In this document: positions 49,101 to 61,640 of the stretch, piece after piece | Layout of the letters: each line of letters starts with the position of its first letter | Position numbering within the stretch: the first letter of the stretch is position 1 | Source: Branchiostoma floridae | Lineage: Eukaryota; Chordata; Leptocardii; Amphioxiformes; Branchiostomatidae | DNA length: 64,000 bases | Reading direction: 5' to 3' | Assembly: GCF_000003815.2 (NCBI RefSeq) | Contig: NC_049979.1 | Location: 23,701,800-23,765,799, forward strand | Made by a program: the position numbers and the translations under genes | The notes under the pieces: generated by a model | The model's input: only the letters and a program-made list of their open reading frames with translations | Told to the model about the DNA's origin: nothing | Database searches by the model: none

Positions 49101-52100
49101 GTAGCAACAAAGCTGAGTCTGAATCTGCCTATAACTTAGTATAAGGACCAGAAGAATGTAATCTTGCCATGATCAGTGATGAGGAGCTCCCAGATGCCCA
49201 CTGCTGCCTCCCCCCAGCACCGCACTGTGGAGAACGTCCACTCCTTGATGCCATCTTTTGATCTGGAGAAGACAGGAAATGGAATAACACACATTAAGCA
49301 GACCTCATTGGTACATATGATCTACAAACTCATCAGGAAGCAACATGTTGAATATGCAACACCCACACACAAGAGGTGAGAAACAGTACAAGGCCTAAGG
49401 CCTAGGGAATTCAATGTTGTGTTTCTGATGTGTCCTAAAGTAAAAAAATTGGTTTGGTGGGTATAGATTCTTCTTGATTTTCCTTTGTAGACTTAGACTG
49501 ATCATGATCAAGCAAATAAAATTTAGCAACGTAAAAGGGAAATGCACTGGCAATTCAACATTACATTTATTCATACAGATAAACTATTATGTAGGGTGTC
49601 CTATGTTTGGTATGCCTGTTAAAGAAACTTTTTCTATATCAACAGAAGTGAGAAGAGCACAATGGAAAACGATTCTACAATGTTTCTATCTTTCAGATAA
49701 AAAATTTCATGTCTTATGCCAGTGGTCGACCAAAATATTCTTCAGTCGACAGAGGTTTGATAGGGTCAGGAAACCGGACGCACAACATTTTCCCCAGACC
49801 TACCATAATCACCAATCCCAATTTTGACACTCACTTGTCTTTAGACCGAGGGGCTGCAATGACAGACTTGGTACCGCTGGGACAGACCAGCTTCAGCTCC
49901 AGGTTACCACGGGAACTGTGAGAGATGGACACTGTCACCAGAACATACTCCAGGCTGTACAGGAAATGGATGTCTGCATCCTGCTTAGTCACTGAAGTCA
50001 AAATAAATGTCATGTGTTACGATTTTTGAGGCATAATGACGAAATCTGTAGATTAACAGGACTGTAACCAGTAACAAAATGGCTCATACTTTTAATAAAA
50101 GCTCAAGGCCAATACAGTTAAGGCCATGAAATATGCCTCAAGTTCCAGGAACGTGCTGCAGAATATTGGAGAATGTCCTGCATGAATATCGCGGAATGTA
50201 CTGAAGAACTCAAGTTACAGGCTATCTCACTGCATCTCATGCGAAACTCTATTGGAGTGCTGCTAAATGATATGGTAAACTGTTTCAATTCTGAATGTAA
50301 CATTAAGGGACCGTACGGCATTTAGCAAGGGGGGAGGGCCGGTCGCCCGAGGGGGGTGGGCCAAGCAAAAAAATATTGAGCCAGGGGGAGGGCCTAGCAA
50401 AAACTTTTTGACTTGGGGGAGGGCCAAGCAAAAAAAATAGCTTGGTCTACCAGCAAAACTTGTCCCTTAAAATCCAAGAAATGGCGTTTCAGAGGGTCAA
50501 GATTTCAAAATTTTTCTGGACCTCCGCAAGGGATCGCGCGCCCAACGGTCGGCGCTGAACACAGCAGTGAAAATGCGTAAGGGACAGGGCTTATGGATCG
50601 CCCTCGAAAACCTTTTTCACTTACAGAAGTGTTATTTTAAACTCTAGATTGCCAGCAAAGTTTTCCCCTAGGGCCCTCAAAAAGTATGAAATGGCGTTTC
50701 AGAGGGTAATGATTTGCAAATTTCCCTGGATCCCTTTTGACGTGACCGGCCTCGCGCCTTTGGTGGCCGACATCGTGATAATGTGTTCGGGGGTTTTTAA
50801 TTTTGTATTTAAAAACAAAATGCCATTAACCTTTGCTTTGTTTGCCAGCAAAATGTATCCCTCAAACTGCGGGAATTCGCTTTTAAGAGGGTCAAGATTT
50901 CAAAATTTCCCCGGAACTACCTTGCGATGCTTCGTGCCTTTGGCGCCAGACACGGGGACGTCGTAATCTCAAAAACTTGAAAACCTCGTGCTTTTGTAAT
51001 AGAAATTTAATTGAACCAGCAAATTTGCCAATCAAAATGCAATGCAGGAAATCGTGGCAAAAAAGCGTGGCATTTTCTAAAGATCTCCTGCAAGTCTGCG
51101 TTCTCACGCCCGCCGGCACCTAGAGAGAGGTGGCCGGTCGACTCTGCCTCGGAAAAATCTGCGTCTCTCGTCGGCGCCCCCCTCCCCACTACAGTTTTGG
51201 TTAGTCGAATCGTGCTGTCGTTTTTGTTGTCATTTTCTGCCCGATTTACTGTCAGTTAAAGCTTAGTTATTACCACCACAGAACCAAGAAAAAGTCAAAA
51301 ATATATGTAAATTGAAAATAGTTTCCGTCAAGCCGCTCAGACCCCACAAGCAATGCGTAAAATAAGGGGGCGGGGCACGCGCCGCTTCGGGGCGCAAATC
51401 TACTAGAAATCCAGGTACATGCTTTTCAGGTTTTGTTTGGATATCAAAACAATGAAATAATTTTAGTCTATAAAGCAAATATTTATGCCTCTATGAAGCA
51501 GATATTTATCCCTCTATTAAGCAGATAATTTGAGCCATTCAGTTTCCGTTTTTACTAGGGGGTGAGAGATCGCTTTGCGATGAAAATCATGAAAAAGTAT
51601 GACGCAAAGCACATTTCCAAATGGGAGCGCAGTAATTTATTGGCATCTTGAATATTTTTTAAGTTGATAGGAGGGGGAGGGCCTAGCAAAAATTTTTTGA
51701 CTCGGGGGGAGGGCCTAGCAAAAAAATTTTGACCTGGGGGGAGGGCCTAGCAAAAAATTTTTGACCCGACCCTCTGGCGACCGGCCCTCCCCCCTCACTA
51801 AATGCCGTACGGTCCCTAAGTAAGCACCAACATTTAATACCTCCAGTAAAGTGACTTGATGATGATGAACTACAAAGCACAAGCATTACCAACAACTGAC
51901 AGTAAAGGATTTTTTTTACTACATGTACTATAAGGTCTCAGGACTGAAGCAAGAAGATTTATCTGTTCTTGTTCTAAAACTCACCATTGTAATAGAACTT
52001 GACAGTGTGTCCTCCTGTGAAGACGTAGTCCTCTTGTAAGGTTGGAGAATTCAGCGACATTAGCCATGACACTGGCTCCCAAACCTGGGACACATATGAG

Positions 52101-55100
52101 GGGTGATCAATAAGTTTGTGACCTCACCAAAAAGATATGGTGCACAACTCAAATTTCTGAGGATAATCATCAAGTATAAACCTAAGAATATCTAAATTCA
52201 AATTATTGAGATCATTACTTTGAAGGTAACAGCCATCATCACACAAATTAAGTGGGAAGTCCGGTGTTTGAGGAGAGCTACACCTCAAGCACATAAAAGA
52301 ACCCATCATACTTTCGACCCAAGGCAAGTAGGGTTCCTTCCTGGTGTAGAGCGGATAAAAATTCATACCGGTGTGACAGCGATCTCGCCCCCCCGGGGGC
52401 GAAATCACTAGCGATCTCGCCCCCCCGGGGCGAAATCACTAGCGATCTCGCCCTCCCCGGCTAGTGATCTCGCCCCCCTACCTCGCCCCCCTTTAGCGAT
52501 TTCGCCCCCCCCCAAAAAAAACGGGTTTACATGACATTTTAGAAGTTGATTGGTATAAATCACAAAATGTAGTTTCAGAATGATATAAGTACACGAGTTT
52601 GATACATAACTCCATTCATAGTATCAATATTAACGTAATTACATGGTAATAAGATAGTTGAACTTGTTTCAGACAAGGAGGGTTTGGTCCCTTGTATTCC
52701 CATTATTGCATATACCTGAGTCTTGACATAAGATGTATTTCATTGTATTCACCTGTCCTCAAGCAACCTATATATCTCCAATATGAAGTCTCTACCACGA
52801 AGTGACCACAAAAGAACTATGTAATGTCTTTATTAATTATGCAAATATTAGGTATTAATTAGAATAACGCACATTTTGGTATATGTACCTGGCCAAGGGA
52901 TATCTTCACCTCCAACATGACTGTTTTTTCTAGTATTTAGGAACTGATGCATTTACCCGTGTTTCTTAAGACATGTACTTTACCAGTGTTTGTGTAGCAT
53001 TTCGCAACAGGTATATCAACTTGCGCGTAGATAGTGTTTATAATGAGAAACTAGTTAACTATTATTCACGTGTGTTTTTGTTAGTGCTTTGGAAATGTTT
53101 CCAGCACAAGAAAGAAAACACTGTGACAAATTGAAAACATATAGCTGACGTATTCCGTACCATAGACGGTGTTGATTTATACGTTCGCAGTAGCACTGTT
53201 TTTATGCCACCTTAGCTGCAAAAATCGTCTTTTCANNNNNNNNNNNNNNNNNNNNNNNNNNNNNNNNNNNNNNNNNNNNNNNNNNNNNNNNNNNNNNNNN
53301 NNNNNNNNNNNNNNNNNNNNNNNNNNNNNNNNNNNAGCCATGCTGATGACTGTGGTAGAAACCTGCAGCATTAACAGTCCACTCTGAGCTCTGCTCGTTA
53401 ATCTGGAATTTGGACAAAAGCAATATTTGGATCAATCTTTTACTCTTCTTGATATATGTATAGAATATCAAGAAAAGTACTTAGCATAACACATGAATAT
53501 GTATCTTTTACTATAACAATATATATAAGGCAAGCAATGTTAATTCTTTTTGTACTGTACTGATTTCTATAAGCTGGTGACCAGGTGTGTGAGTGATACT
53601 TGAGGTGTGAGAATGTTTATGTTCTAGCTTTGTATACTGTCAATAAAGAACTGACTACAGTACACATTGGACTTTTGAGAAACTTCATACTTTGTTGTGT
53701 AATGCCAACATGTACAGGACTCTTAGTGCCAGAGTAAAATAACCAGACTACTCTACTTCTAAAAAAAAGGACTTATAGCCACATGGGTTCACAGTGAGTT
53801 CATACCAATGTTTTGATTGCATGTAAGAGGACGACCTTACCAGTTTGGCCGTGAGGACGATGATGTGCTGCACATCTCTCCAGGTGAGACATGGCCGTAC
53901 CTCCAGCATCAGGGCCACCATGCCTGCCGCCAGCGGTGCAGCCGCAGACGTACCCGAGTGGCCAGTGGTACAACCTGTACCCTTCCCCATCTGCCAGTCT
54001 GTCGTCACCTGTCACCAAGCATCTTTCTTTAATATTGTTTCTTATCATTCTTTTTATCATTTCTCATAAAAACATACATCATCATCATCATCATCATCAT
54101 CGGTCGACGTGATCAAACATGTTCACACATGTTTACACACGACGGGGTTATACCGCCCTTTACGGGGTGACATACCCTTTCGTATGGCTAATTACAAGAC
54201 GGGGATGCGCCAGGTCTCCCGTCCAAAAACATACAACCACATGTGGTACAGGCACAATTATCAAAATGATCATACAATGTATAAACAAAACGTTTGTAAT
54301 ATGGCAATGTATATGTCACTATCCATTGTTTGATTATACTGCTGCTGGGATTGCTGACACAGGGGTAGGCAGGAGTCGGCCAGTCTTCACACCACACTTC
54401 CATGCGGCTCTGTCCAGTGGGTCAACCCGTCAGATACATACATAATGCGATCTGGCAGAATTGTCAAATCCACAGGTAGAGATTGTAGTCAGATGATTGT
54501 AATCGGTCTGACAAAATCACTGATTGTACTGGTAGAATCAATGATTGTAATTACGGTAGAATCAACAATTCTACTGGTAGGATCTCTGATTGTACTGACA
54601 AAGTTGCTGATAGCAATCTATGTAAACGGAAACTCTGGTTGCAATCTCTATGTGATCCTCTATCCTAACATATATCTTACAATGCCCTTGTGGAAGGCGT
54701 CCCCACTGCTGAAGGTCACAGCTAACATGGAAGAGCAGGATTCTGCATAGTAAGGGATCCCTCCTGCCTCATCTACTGCACCTGTGGAAAGAAGAAGACT
54801 GGACTTCAATGTGCTGCATCATATATCTTACCAAAACAAGCTTCTACGGGCTTCTACACCACTTCTTCTTTACATTACAGGATATCTACTACCAAAAAAG
54901 CAAGACCATTGCATGGTCCATTTATAGAAAAATGTAGTTTTGCTGCAGTACCACAGTCACAGACCAGGGGCCCCAAAATACCCACATACCCACATACCAA
55001 ATATCATCACAATCCATCTAGAGGTTTCTAAGTTATGCTGATTACAAATATCGGGACACACACACACACATAGACATACCCAAATCGATACCTCCATTTT

Positions 55101-58100
55101 TCATGGAAGTGTACCTCCACTTTCCAAGAAGGTAATAATACTGAGGATTTTTTAAAACAGTGTCATCCTAGTAAAACTTGTGCGCTACACACAAGAAATC
55201 CATGTACCAATGGTGACTGTGTAGATGGAGTTTGCATAGCCATCATAGTTACAGTTGTCTCCTGCGCTGCCACCGTTGCCACTGGCAACAACAAAGATGG
55301 ATCCATATCCCTGTCTGCCCCCAGTCACACCATACAGCAGAGCTTTCTGTGGAATAGGGAATAAACTATGTGAGTACTAGGGATGTGTACCTAAATGTGA
55401 CTTCAGGTACAGGTACCAGTACAGAGCTCAGTTACTGCTGATATTCATATTCATTTCACTATAGTATTGAATTGTTAGGACCAGTTCATTGTAGTGATGC
55501 TGAAGAAGAGTGACGGGTGCAACTCAAAATGTCCGGATGTAGTCTCCCTAACTTGAGATGGACTTGTCTTAAAATACTGTTTACATGGATGTCTAATCTT
55601 CATCACCATACTAATCATAAAAGATACTGATGCCGTCACAAAGACAATTAAGGACCATGGAACTCACCCTTGCCAAGTAATGCGGCCCATCAATTGTTTT
55701 TCCATCATCATCTGGACCCCAGCTGTAAACAAAACACTATATCAATTCTTCTTGGAGAAGGCATATATAAGACTTCAGTCAAGTTTGCTAACTCTTATTT
55801 TAGTGGAATAAAGAACAGCATCCACATACCTGCAGCTGTAGACATCGTTGATATGCATGTTCTTGTTAAATGCTGCAGCCTCCAGGTTGTCAGTCATGGG
55901 CCCATCCAGGATCTTGATACCTGTAACACACACAGACAGGCAGGCTTGTACTGAGTGAAAAAGGTTAAGTGGGTATCTTACATGACTGCACCAACTTGGG
56001 TTAGGAAATTGCAGCGACTTTAGAGACTTTCTTGCGGTCACAATGATGTGCGATGCACTTGCATTCTAAGCCCAGATGATTACATGTAGGTTATTGGAAG
56101 TTTCAGTGTTACCACTGAATTAAAAACCAATGCACAAAGATTAGATACAAAATCAAAAGAGATTCGCTGTGATAAAAGGTTGTTGATGTTTTAAAATTTG
56201 TTTCTTCCTAGAATTATCATAGAGTGGAACTAAATGTTGCCACTAAGTACAGTAGGGGCATCCTCATTACACTGTTTTACAGCTAGATGTGCAAAGGTTA
56301 GGTAGGACAGGCCATTCAGTGTACCTGTGTAACGGAACGTGTCGATAGAACACGGTGGAGCGTAGCAAACGGAGTTGGAGAACGAATAGAACGTTACCGG
56401 TGACTTATGAAAATAAAGAAGAGTTTGGTTTGATCGTCTCACAAGACAGACGTGTCGTCAATTCGTCCGACTAGTTGTTATATTCCAACACCTGTAATAC
56501 ATGAACACAGGTATAACCAGCTGTTGCTGCACAGGGTGCCTGCCAAGCTGTTGTGTTGGGCCAAAGGGTGGTTATACCGACCACACATACAATGTATAAA
56601 GATATAGGTAAGATATTGAAATATCTAACCTGAAATCTTGGCATGGAAGGCCACCCCCACTGCACACACAGAGTTAGCCACGGCTGCTATCTCCCCAGCA
56701 CACCTCGTCCCGTGGTGGTTCTGTCCCTTCGTATCAAACTCAGGCATGGGGTCAGGGTCATTGGAGTTCAAGTCAAAACTCCCTTCTGGACTCTGGGTGA
56801 GGAAAAAGTGTATCATTTTTATGTTTTCCTTGATAGTAGGGAATCATATTGTTTTTCATATTCCACTCCATTTCTTCTTTCTTCTGTTTCAAAGAAATGA
56901 GGTTAATGACCTAGACCAGATGGCTGTCACCATGGTAACAGAGATGTAGCGTACACCCTGTGGTGTTCAATTACATAATGTAGTAAGTGGCAGGACAGAG
57001 CTGGGGGGCTGGTCACCATATATATATATATATATGAATGTGTTTAAGTAAGAATGAACAGAGCAGTAGTTTGTTAGGCTAGACCATGTGAAGGTAAATA
57101 TTATGTATTTCCATGCACATGTTACCTTTCTACTTTGTCTATCTTAAGTAAATTCTCATCTTTGGAGAAATATGTTGTTTTAGAGAAAATGATTTTTCAT
57201 AAATGTATCTAGCACTGGTCATTGTTCATGTATTAGCCATAGCTACAGATATTGATAAGTTCAGATATTGACTTACATAATTGTCCTGTAAATCTGGGTT
57301 TGTCCATTCAATACCTAATGAAGCAAAGCAGACATAATTAAGGACCACAATCATTCCATGACACATTAAAAAAATTAAATGAAAAGCATGTTAATGCAAT
57401 GAAAACAAAGTCAGAGCTACCCCTCCCTGTAAAAATCTACACTGCTACTAAAACAGCAAGGAAACTTGCTGCCCTTTCTGCCTTTGTGTCATTTGGCACT
57501 ACAAGGGTCTAAAGGAATGAATGAACAAACAAAATTGTACCATCATCGATGACAGCCACAGTGACACCTGATCCTGTGATGTTCTTCTTCCACACATTCA
57601 GCACATTCAGGTCCATCTTAGAGTGAAACTGGTTATGCTAAAGGCAAAAACAAGAAATATGTACCCATTTTGTACTTAAGACAATATAAAGTGTGAAACA
57701 TATTACATACATGATAACTGTAATTTGAAATGTCAATGTCGTGATTTATGATGTATACATAATTATAAACATTAAAAAAATATACAGCTTTTTGACTCAT
57801 ACTTGAAGGCAACTTAAACTCTATAGGAACAATCCAAAGACAGCAATGTATTGACCTCCAAGCAGATGTTGGGGTGAAAGATTGTGTCATTTTTATTGGG
57901 ACAAGTTAGGGAGCAGCCAAAGCAAGTACAGCTGAATTTGTGTGCTAATACCTGTGTGCATGCACTGTAAAATGTTTGGAGGACTTGATTTCATGGTAGG
58001 GTAAAACTGGAGATTTTAGTTTTAAGCTTGAGGTTGAATTAAGGCGGGCAGAACTCAGAGTAGAAATTTCCCCTCTGGTTTGCAGTTAGGAAGTCACAGC

Positions 58101-58734
58101 AAGATCCATGTACATAAAAATAAAACCAACGCAAATATTTCCTTGCAATACTTACCAAATGCCACTGCAGTGAGTAGTAAGGGTCCTGAAAGTTGAGCTC
58201 GATGTCTCTCTTGACTCTCCTGTGGATACGCTGTTGTTCAGACCACTCCACACATGGATGTCCGCGTAACGCAGCTGTGATCCGTCTACCATGTTCCATC
58301 TTGTGTTCCAACATTTCCATCGTCTTGTGGTATTCTTCATGCACCAGAAGAAAATGGTCTTCAAGCAACCCTACCTGTCCTAAGTTTTGCAACGATAACT
58401 CATCTGATATATGGTTGGCTAGTCGGTGTTGGTCGTATAAACCTTTCCTGCAGTTGGGTTTTAGCCTTACTGCCCAGGACCATGTCCATTGGTGTCTAGT
58501 CACAGTTTCTTCTTGTGTGGAAGACATAAATTTGACCGGCTCTGTCCTTCCATTTGCAGCAATTTTTAATGCGCTGTCCCCCTCTCCTGTGTAACTAGAG
58601 ATGCTATCTACTTGTAGTTCTTTTGGAGCATGAGAATGAGTTGTATTGCTTTGTAGGAGAGAACCCTGAGTAGGAAGACACTGCACTAAATTCAGACAGC
58701 TCAAAAAAACTAAAACAAGTGGAAGACCAATCAT
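46129..58734 (-). CDS. PCSK7: Proprotein convertase subtilisin/kexin type 7
   Basis: A membrane-bound serine endoprotease of the secretory pathway that cuts precursors after paired basic residues. Coding exons in gene order: 58156-58734, 57541-57637, 57277-57314, 56630-56792, 55830-55920, 55668-55722, 55208-55346, 54681-54781, 53841-54008, 53336-53402 (truncated by the gap), 51985-52084, 49835-49991, 49168-49262, 48429-48522, 47419-47536 and 46129-46833. The start at 58734 precedes a signal peptide ([14 protein letters not shown]). The prodomain ends at RVKR (173-176). The catalytic triad is Asp224 (VIDDG), His265 ([10 protein letters not shown]) and Ser442 (GTSAAAP), with oxyanion Asn365 (SGNGG). 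A P domain follows ([16 protein letters not shown]), then one membrane helix and a ~215-residue cytoplasmic tail, about twice the human length. Total length is about 935 residues. The match to human PC7 (e.g. [20 protein letters not shown]) is much closer than to furin. One intron has a GC donor. Confidence 0.96.
47131..47312 (-). mobile_element. tRNA-derived SINE, copy 2
   Basis: Same family and orientation as 24334-24515. On the minus strand, TGGTCCAGTGAT is the A box and GTGTTTGAATCCC the B box. It sits in the intron before the last PC7 exon, in the same direction as that gene. Confidence 0.75.
47772..48110. mobile_element. Short inverted-repeat DNA transposon, TAA duplication
   Basis: The element 47775-48107 (333 bases) has TAA at 47772-47774 and 48108-48110. 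The ends match over about 33 bases with few changes, including the shared ACACAGTTTTT and CCGATATCT. The termini are GGCACGATC and, inverted, GGCCCAATC. The 3-bp duplication again points to PIF/Harbinger. It lies in a PC7 intron and has no coding capacity. Confidence 0.82.
48667..48889. mobile_element. TA-flanked short element, copy 2
   Basis: The element 48669-48887 (219 bases) lies between TA dinucleotides. Both ends read CTGTAAATGCA inward. Inside are complementary blocks such as GTGGTGGTTTGATGTTCGCG near the left end and AAATTAAAACCACCGCGAA near the right, so the whole element can fold back on itself. A TA duplication fits Tc1/mariner-type insertion. Confidence 0.8.
50304..51819. mobile_element. 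1.5 kb non-autonomous DNA transposon, TAA duplication
   Basis: The element 50307-51816 (1510 bases) is flanked by TAA at 50304-50306 and 51817-51819. The ends match for about 40 bases, beginning GGGACCGTACGGCATTTAG and continuing into AGGGGGGAGGGCCGGTCGCC. Each end then carries about three copies of a sub-terminal unit, GGGGGAGGGCCTAGCAAAAA. The centre contains three imperfect ~195-base repeats. No transposase frame is visible. A TWA duplication with GGG ends suggests PIF/Harbinger. It lies in the PC7 intron between exons 11 and 12. Confidence 0.85.
52378..52515. repeat. GC-rich array of small hairpins
   Basis: A unit containing AGCGATCTCGCCCCCCCGGG followed by GGCGAAATCACT is repeated two to three times and then degrades into single arms. 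Each unit is itself a palindrome: GATcTCGCCCC pairs with GGGGCGAaATC. The array is far more GC-rich than its surroundings. Confidence 0.85.
53236..53335. other. Assembly gap inside a PC7 exon
   Basis: 100 N placeholder. The PC7 exon running into it breaks after ...FYHSHQHG. By comparison with human PC7, only about 14 residues and the splice donor are missing before the next exon, which begins VWEPVSWL. Confidence 0.99.
54077..54101. repeat. (CAT)n microsatellite
   Basis: About eight CAT/ATC units in the PC7 intron between exons 8 and 9. Confidence 0.9.
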
Positions 58735-61559
58735 GTTTACAGAACAATGTGAGAAAAAATAAAAGTCTCTTGTAAAAAAGGGACAAGAAGACCACATGTT
58801 TGTCACAGACACAATCAGATGCACCGTATCTGAGCTGCATCACTGCACTACTGTGGTGACACCTGCAGGAGGGAAGAGAGACAATAGTTAGTTATAGAAC
58901 ACAACATGTCAATAACTTTGACATATAGTAACTGTAAGCAACTGTAAGCTTCTATTCTAAAATATTAACCATACCTTACAGTACTACCAGTACTCCTTTC
59001 CATTATATAAATATAGTTTATTTATTCCATTTCACCATCATTGGGCCAGATCCAGTCACAATAAGATGCTGTTTAGTGTCTTTTTTTAAATGCAGTTTTC
59101 TATGTGTATTCATTACATGAATAGTTTTTTGGTATGAAATTATTGTACATTCATGAAAGAAGAACAAGTGCTGAGCTTTGTGTTCCATTTGTTATCAAAG
59201 CATAAAACTGATAAAATATTCATCTGGAATGTCAATTCAGCACCCTGGACAGCACCTTTAAAACACTAGAATAGTTCTAACGCCTTATCGTTATACTTAA
59301 GTGGTGTAGAAAGGTAAACTTGTAGCATTTTTAAAACGGATTCCTGCGTACAAAAGTGCCTCTCTGCAGAAAGAAAAGTACCATAACTGCATTTAACCTC
59401 ACGATACTTTAGTAGTTTTATGTTCACGGTTTCTGCAGTGAAGAAAACAAAGCAGTTACAAAAATTGTTGTTCTGTCTTCTATATTTAGGTACAATATAT
59501 ATTGTATAGTATTACATTGTTTTATAAGGAATGTGGTGGCATCATGCATTTAAATGTGAAAAAAGGGCTCTTCCTAACAACATCATAAACTCTTCCTACT
59601 GGTATTACTATAACTCCCTTTATCTTTATAACTACAAATTCAATCTAATATGGAATTAGTTTAGCTACATAGTTAAGTATTAATATTGGTGCATCAAATC
59701 CCTCTGAAAGTGTGTTGCTGTTTTATTTACATGCTAGAGGTATGACTCTTTTTAAAAATGGGATCTCGAACCAAATTCATTTTCCCCTGAGTGAAGTGAC
59801 AAATTGTTAATTAAGTGCTTTTGCCAAGGGCAGAATTTTGGGGCCTGATGTCTGGAGATCAGAACTCAGCTGGGGTTCAATGTGACGCTATTAATATAAC
59901 ATAATTAACTCTTATCTCATTTCTTAATCTTAGTAACATAACCCAGACAAACTTACTAGCACATCCATCAAAATGTAAGAGCAAAGTTTAGATATTGGGC
60001 TGATTACACGTTATGATCGATGAGTTGTTGGTCCCACATGGCAAACAAAAGGGATATCTAACAAAACAGCTTTTCATCCAACTACGGCAAAGACAGCTGT
60101 AGTGAGGACCTGGACCATCTGGAACAGTATTACTTGTTCTTACCAGTAACTTGGGTTTATCTAATCTATAGAATTGCCATAACTAAGTATACTATAAAGT
60201 GCCACAACGGTTATCTGGGAGGGTTTGGGTGACAAAGGTTAAGTGCACCTCTTGCATAGCAATAATCAAACAACACTGTGTAGACAGAAGCAGCTCCATC
60301 TACATGAAGGCATCCAGGTTTGCTACCAGTCCCACAGGACTGACTACACAAGAACGTCCAGTGTCTGGGGAATGTGGAAGGCATTAAAGTTGGCCACCTT
60401 GAGTCAACATTATGTAGCATGAAGCAAGGTTCAACTTTAATGCTATAAACATTTAATGGTCCTGTTGCAGTCCTTGTGTACAATATCTTAGGTGCTAGGA
60501 TACACAACGAGTGGTAACTTGCAGCATCAACCTTTTGGTAAATCATATACTGGAAGATGGATGCACATGTACTATCATGGTCAAAACAAAGCTTGTAATA
60601 AATAGAAATATTTAACATACACTATGTCAAACTGCCATTCCATTAATATCCCCATAGTCTGATAGTTTATTGTTAGAATAGATAAGTTTGTTGATTTCTT
60701 TAAAATTGTTATTGTTGCCATACATTGGGTTGGACAAGTTTTCCAAAATTCACTGACCATATTTGGTACGTTCCTGGTCATTTCCACTTACCAAACCAAC
60801 TTTTCACTTGCCTGCTATTCCCTCACACCCATCCCCTCATGATCACATCAATATGATTAGCTTTTGCCTATCCAGTCCATTTACAGCTGAGATTAACATT
60901 AGACACAGCTTTTCCTCAAGGACATTCCATTGGCTATTGATGGCCAAACCCATGTGCATACCCCCGGGGACAGAAGGGGTAGCCATGCAGGGTAGCCAGC
61001 CCAGCCCCTGGGCCCAGGCTTTTCTATAAACCCTTCATATTAATCATAAGGCTTTTCCAAACGTTTTTGGGGTGGAAATTGTCCTGGCTCCTTTCTTACG
61101 ACTTGGTTTTGTTTATGCTACATTCTATTATACACACACAAGATAAACATGTCATGACCAGACCTACATCCATGTATGGGTGCTAAAATAAATTAATAAT
61201 GACAAAACTGACAGAGTTTGGCTTTAATTTAGTGTAACAAGTTTGCACCTGTAACCATGCAATAATTTCAAACTTGCACTTGTTCACTGGGCACGTATCA
61301 TTAACGTTATCTAATCTTTGTCTGTTAGCTGAAATTCTTCGGGAAGTCATAATAAACTTCGTGATGAACTTGCATGATTTTCAGAGCAAAAGAAAAACAT
61401 GATCACGGATGTGCCACGCAACGTTGTTGTCCTACCGGCAAAGATCTTTTAAGTAACGGCAAGTTTAAAATTCTACTACGACAAAAACTCACTGGGCAGA
61501 CAGACATATTTTACGACATGCAGTTTCAATAACAATGAGCATTCTTTTCGGATACTAAC

Positions 61560-61640
61560 CTTTGAAGTTGTACTGAATCCTGTATATGTATGTTCCCATT
61601 CTAAACCGGAAGTTACCGGAAATAGCTTTGTCGTCTACTT
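61560..61640 (-). promoter_or_regulatory. Candidate PC7 promoter and non-coding first exon
   Basis: Two adjacent ETS-type sites, ACCGGAAGT (61605-61613) and ACCGGAAAT (61615-61623), are typical of TATA-less housekeeping promoters. On the minus strand, AAAG|GTTAGT at 61560/61559 is a plausible donor that could splice to the acceptor at 58863. Start site and splicing are inferred. Confidence 0.35.

Noticed and set aside
49474-49827. 117-codon open frame, plus strand
   Set aside because: Antisense in a PC7 intron, AT-rich, no recognisable domain.
52084-52380. Possible mariner-type end (GGGGTGATCAATAAGTTTGT) and transposon remnant
   Set aside because: Only one end can be seen and the matching inverted end was not found, so boundaries cannot be supported.
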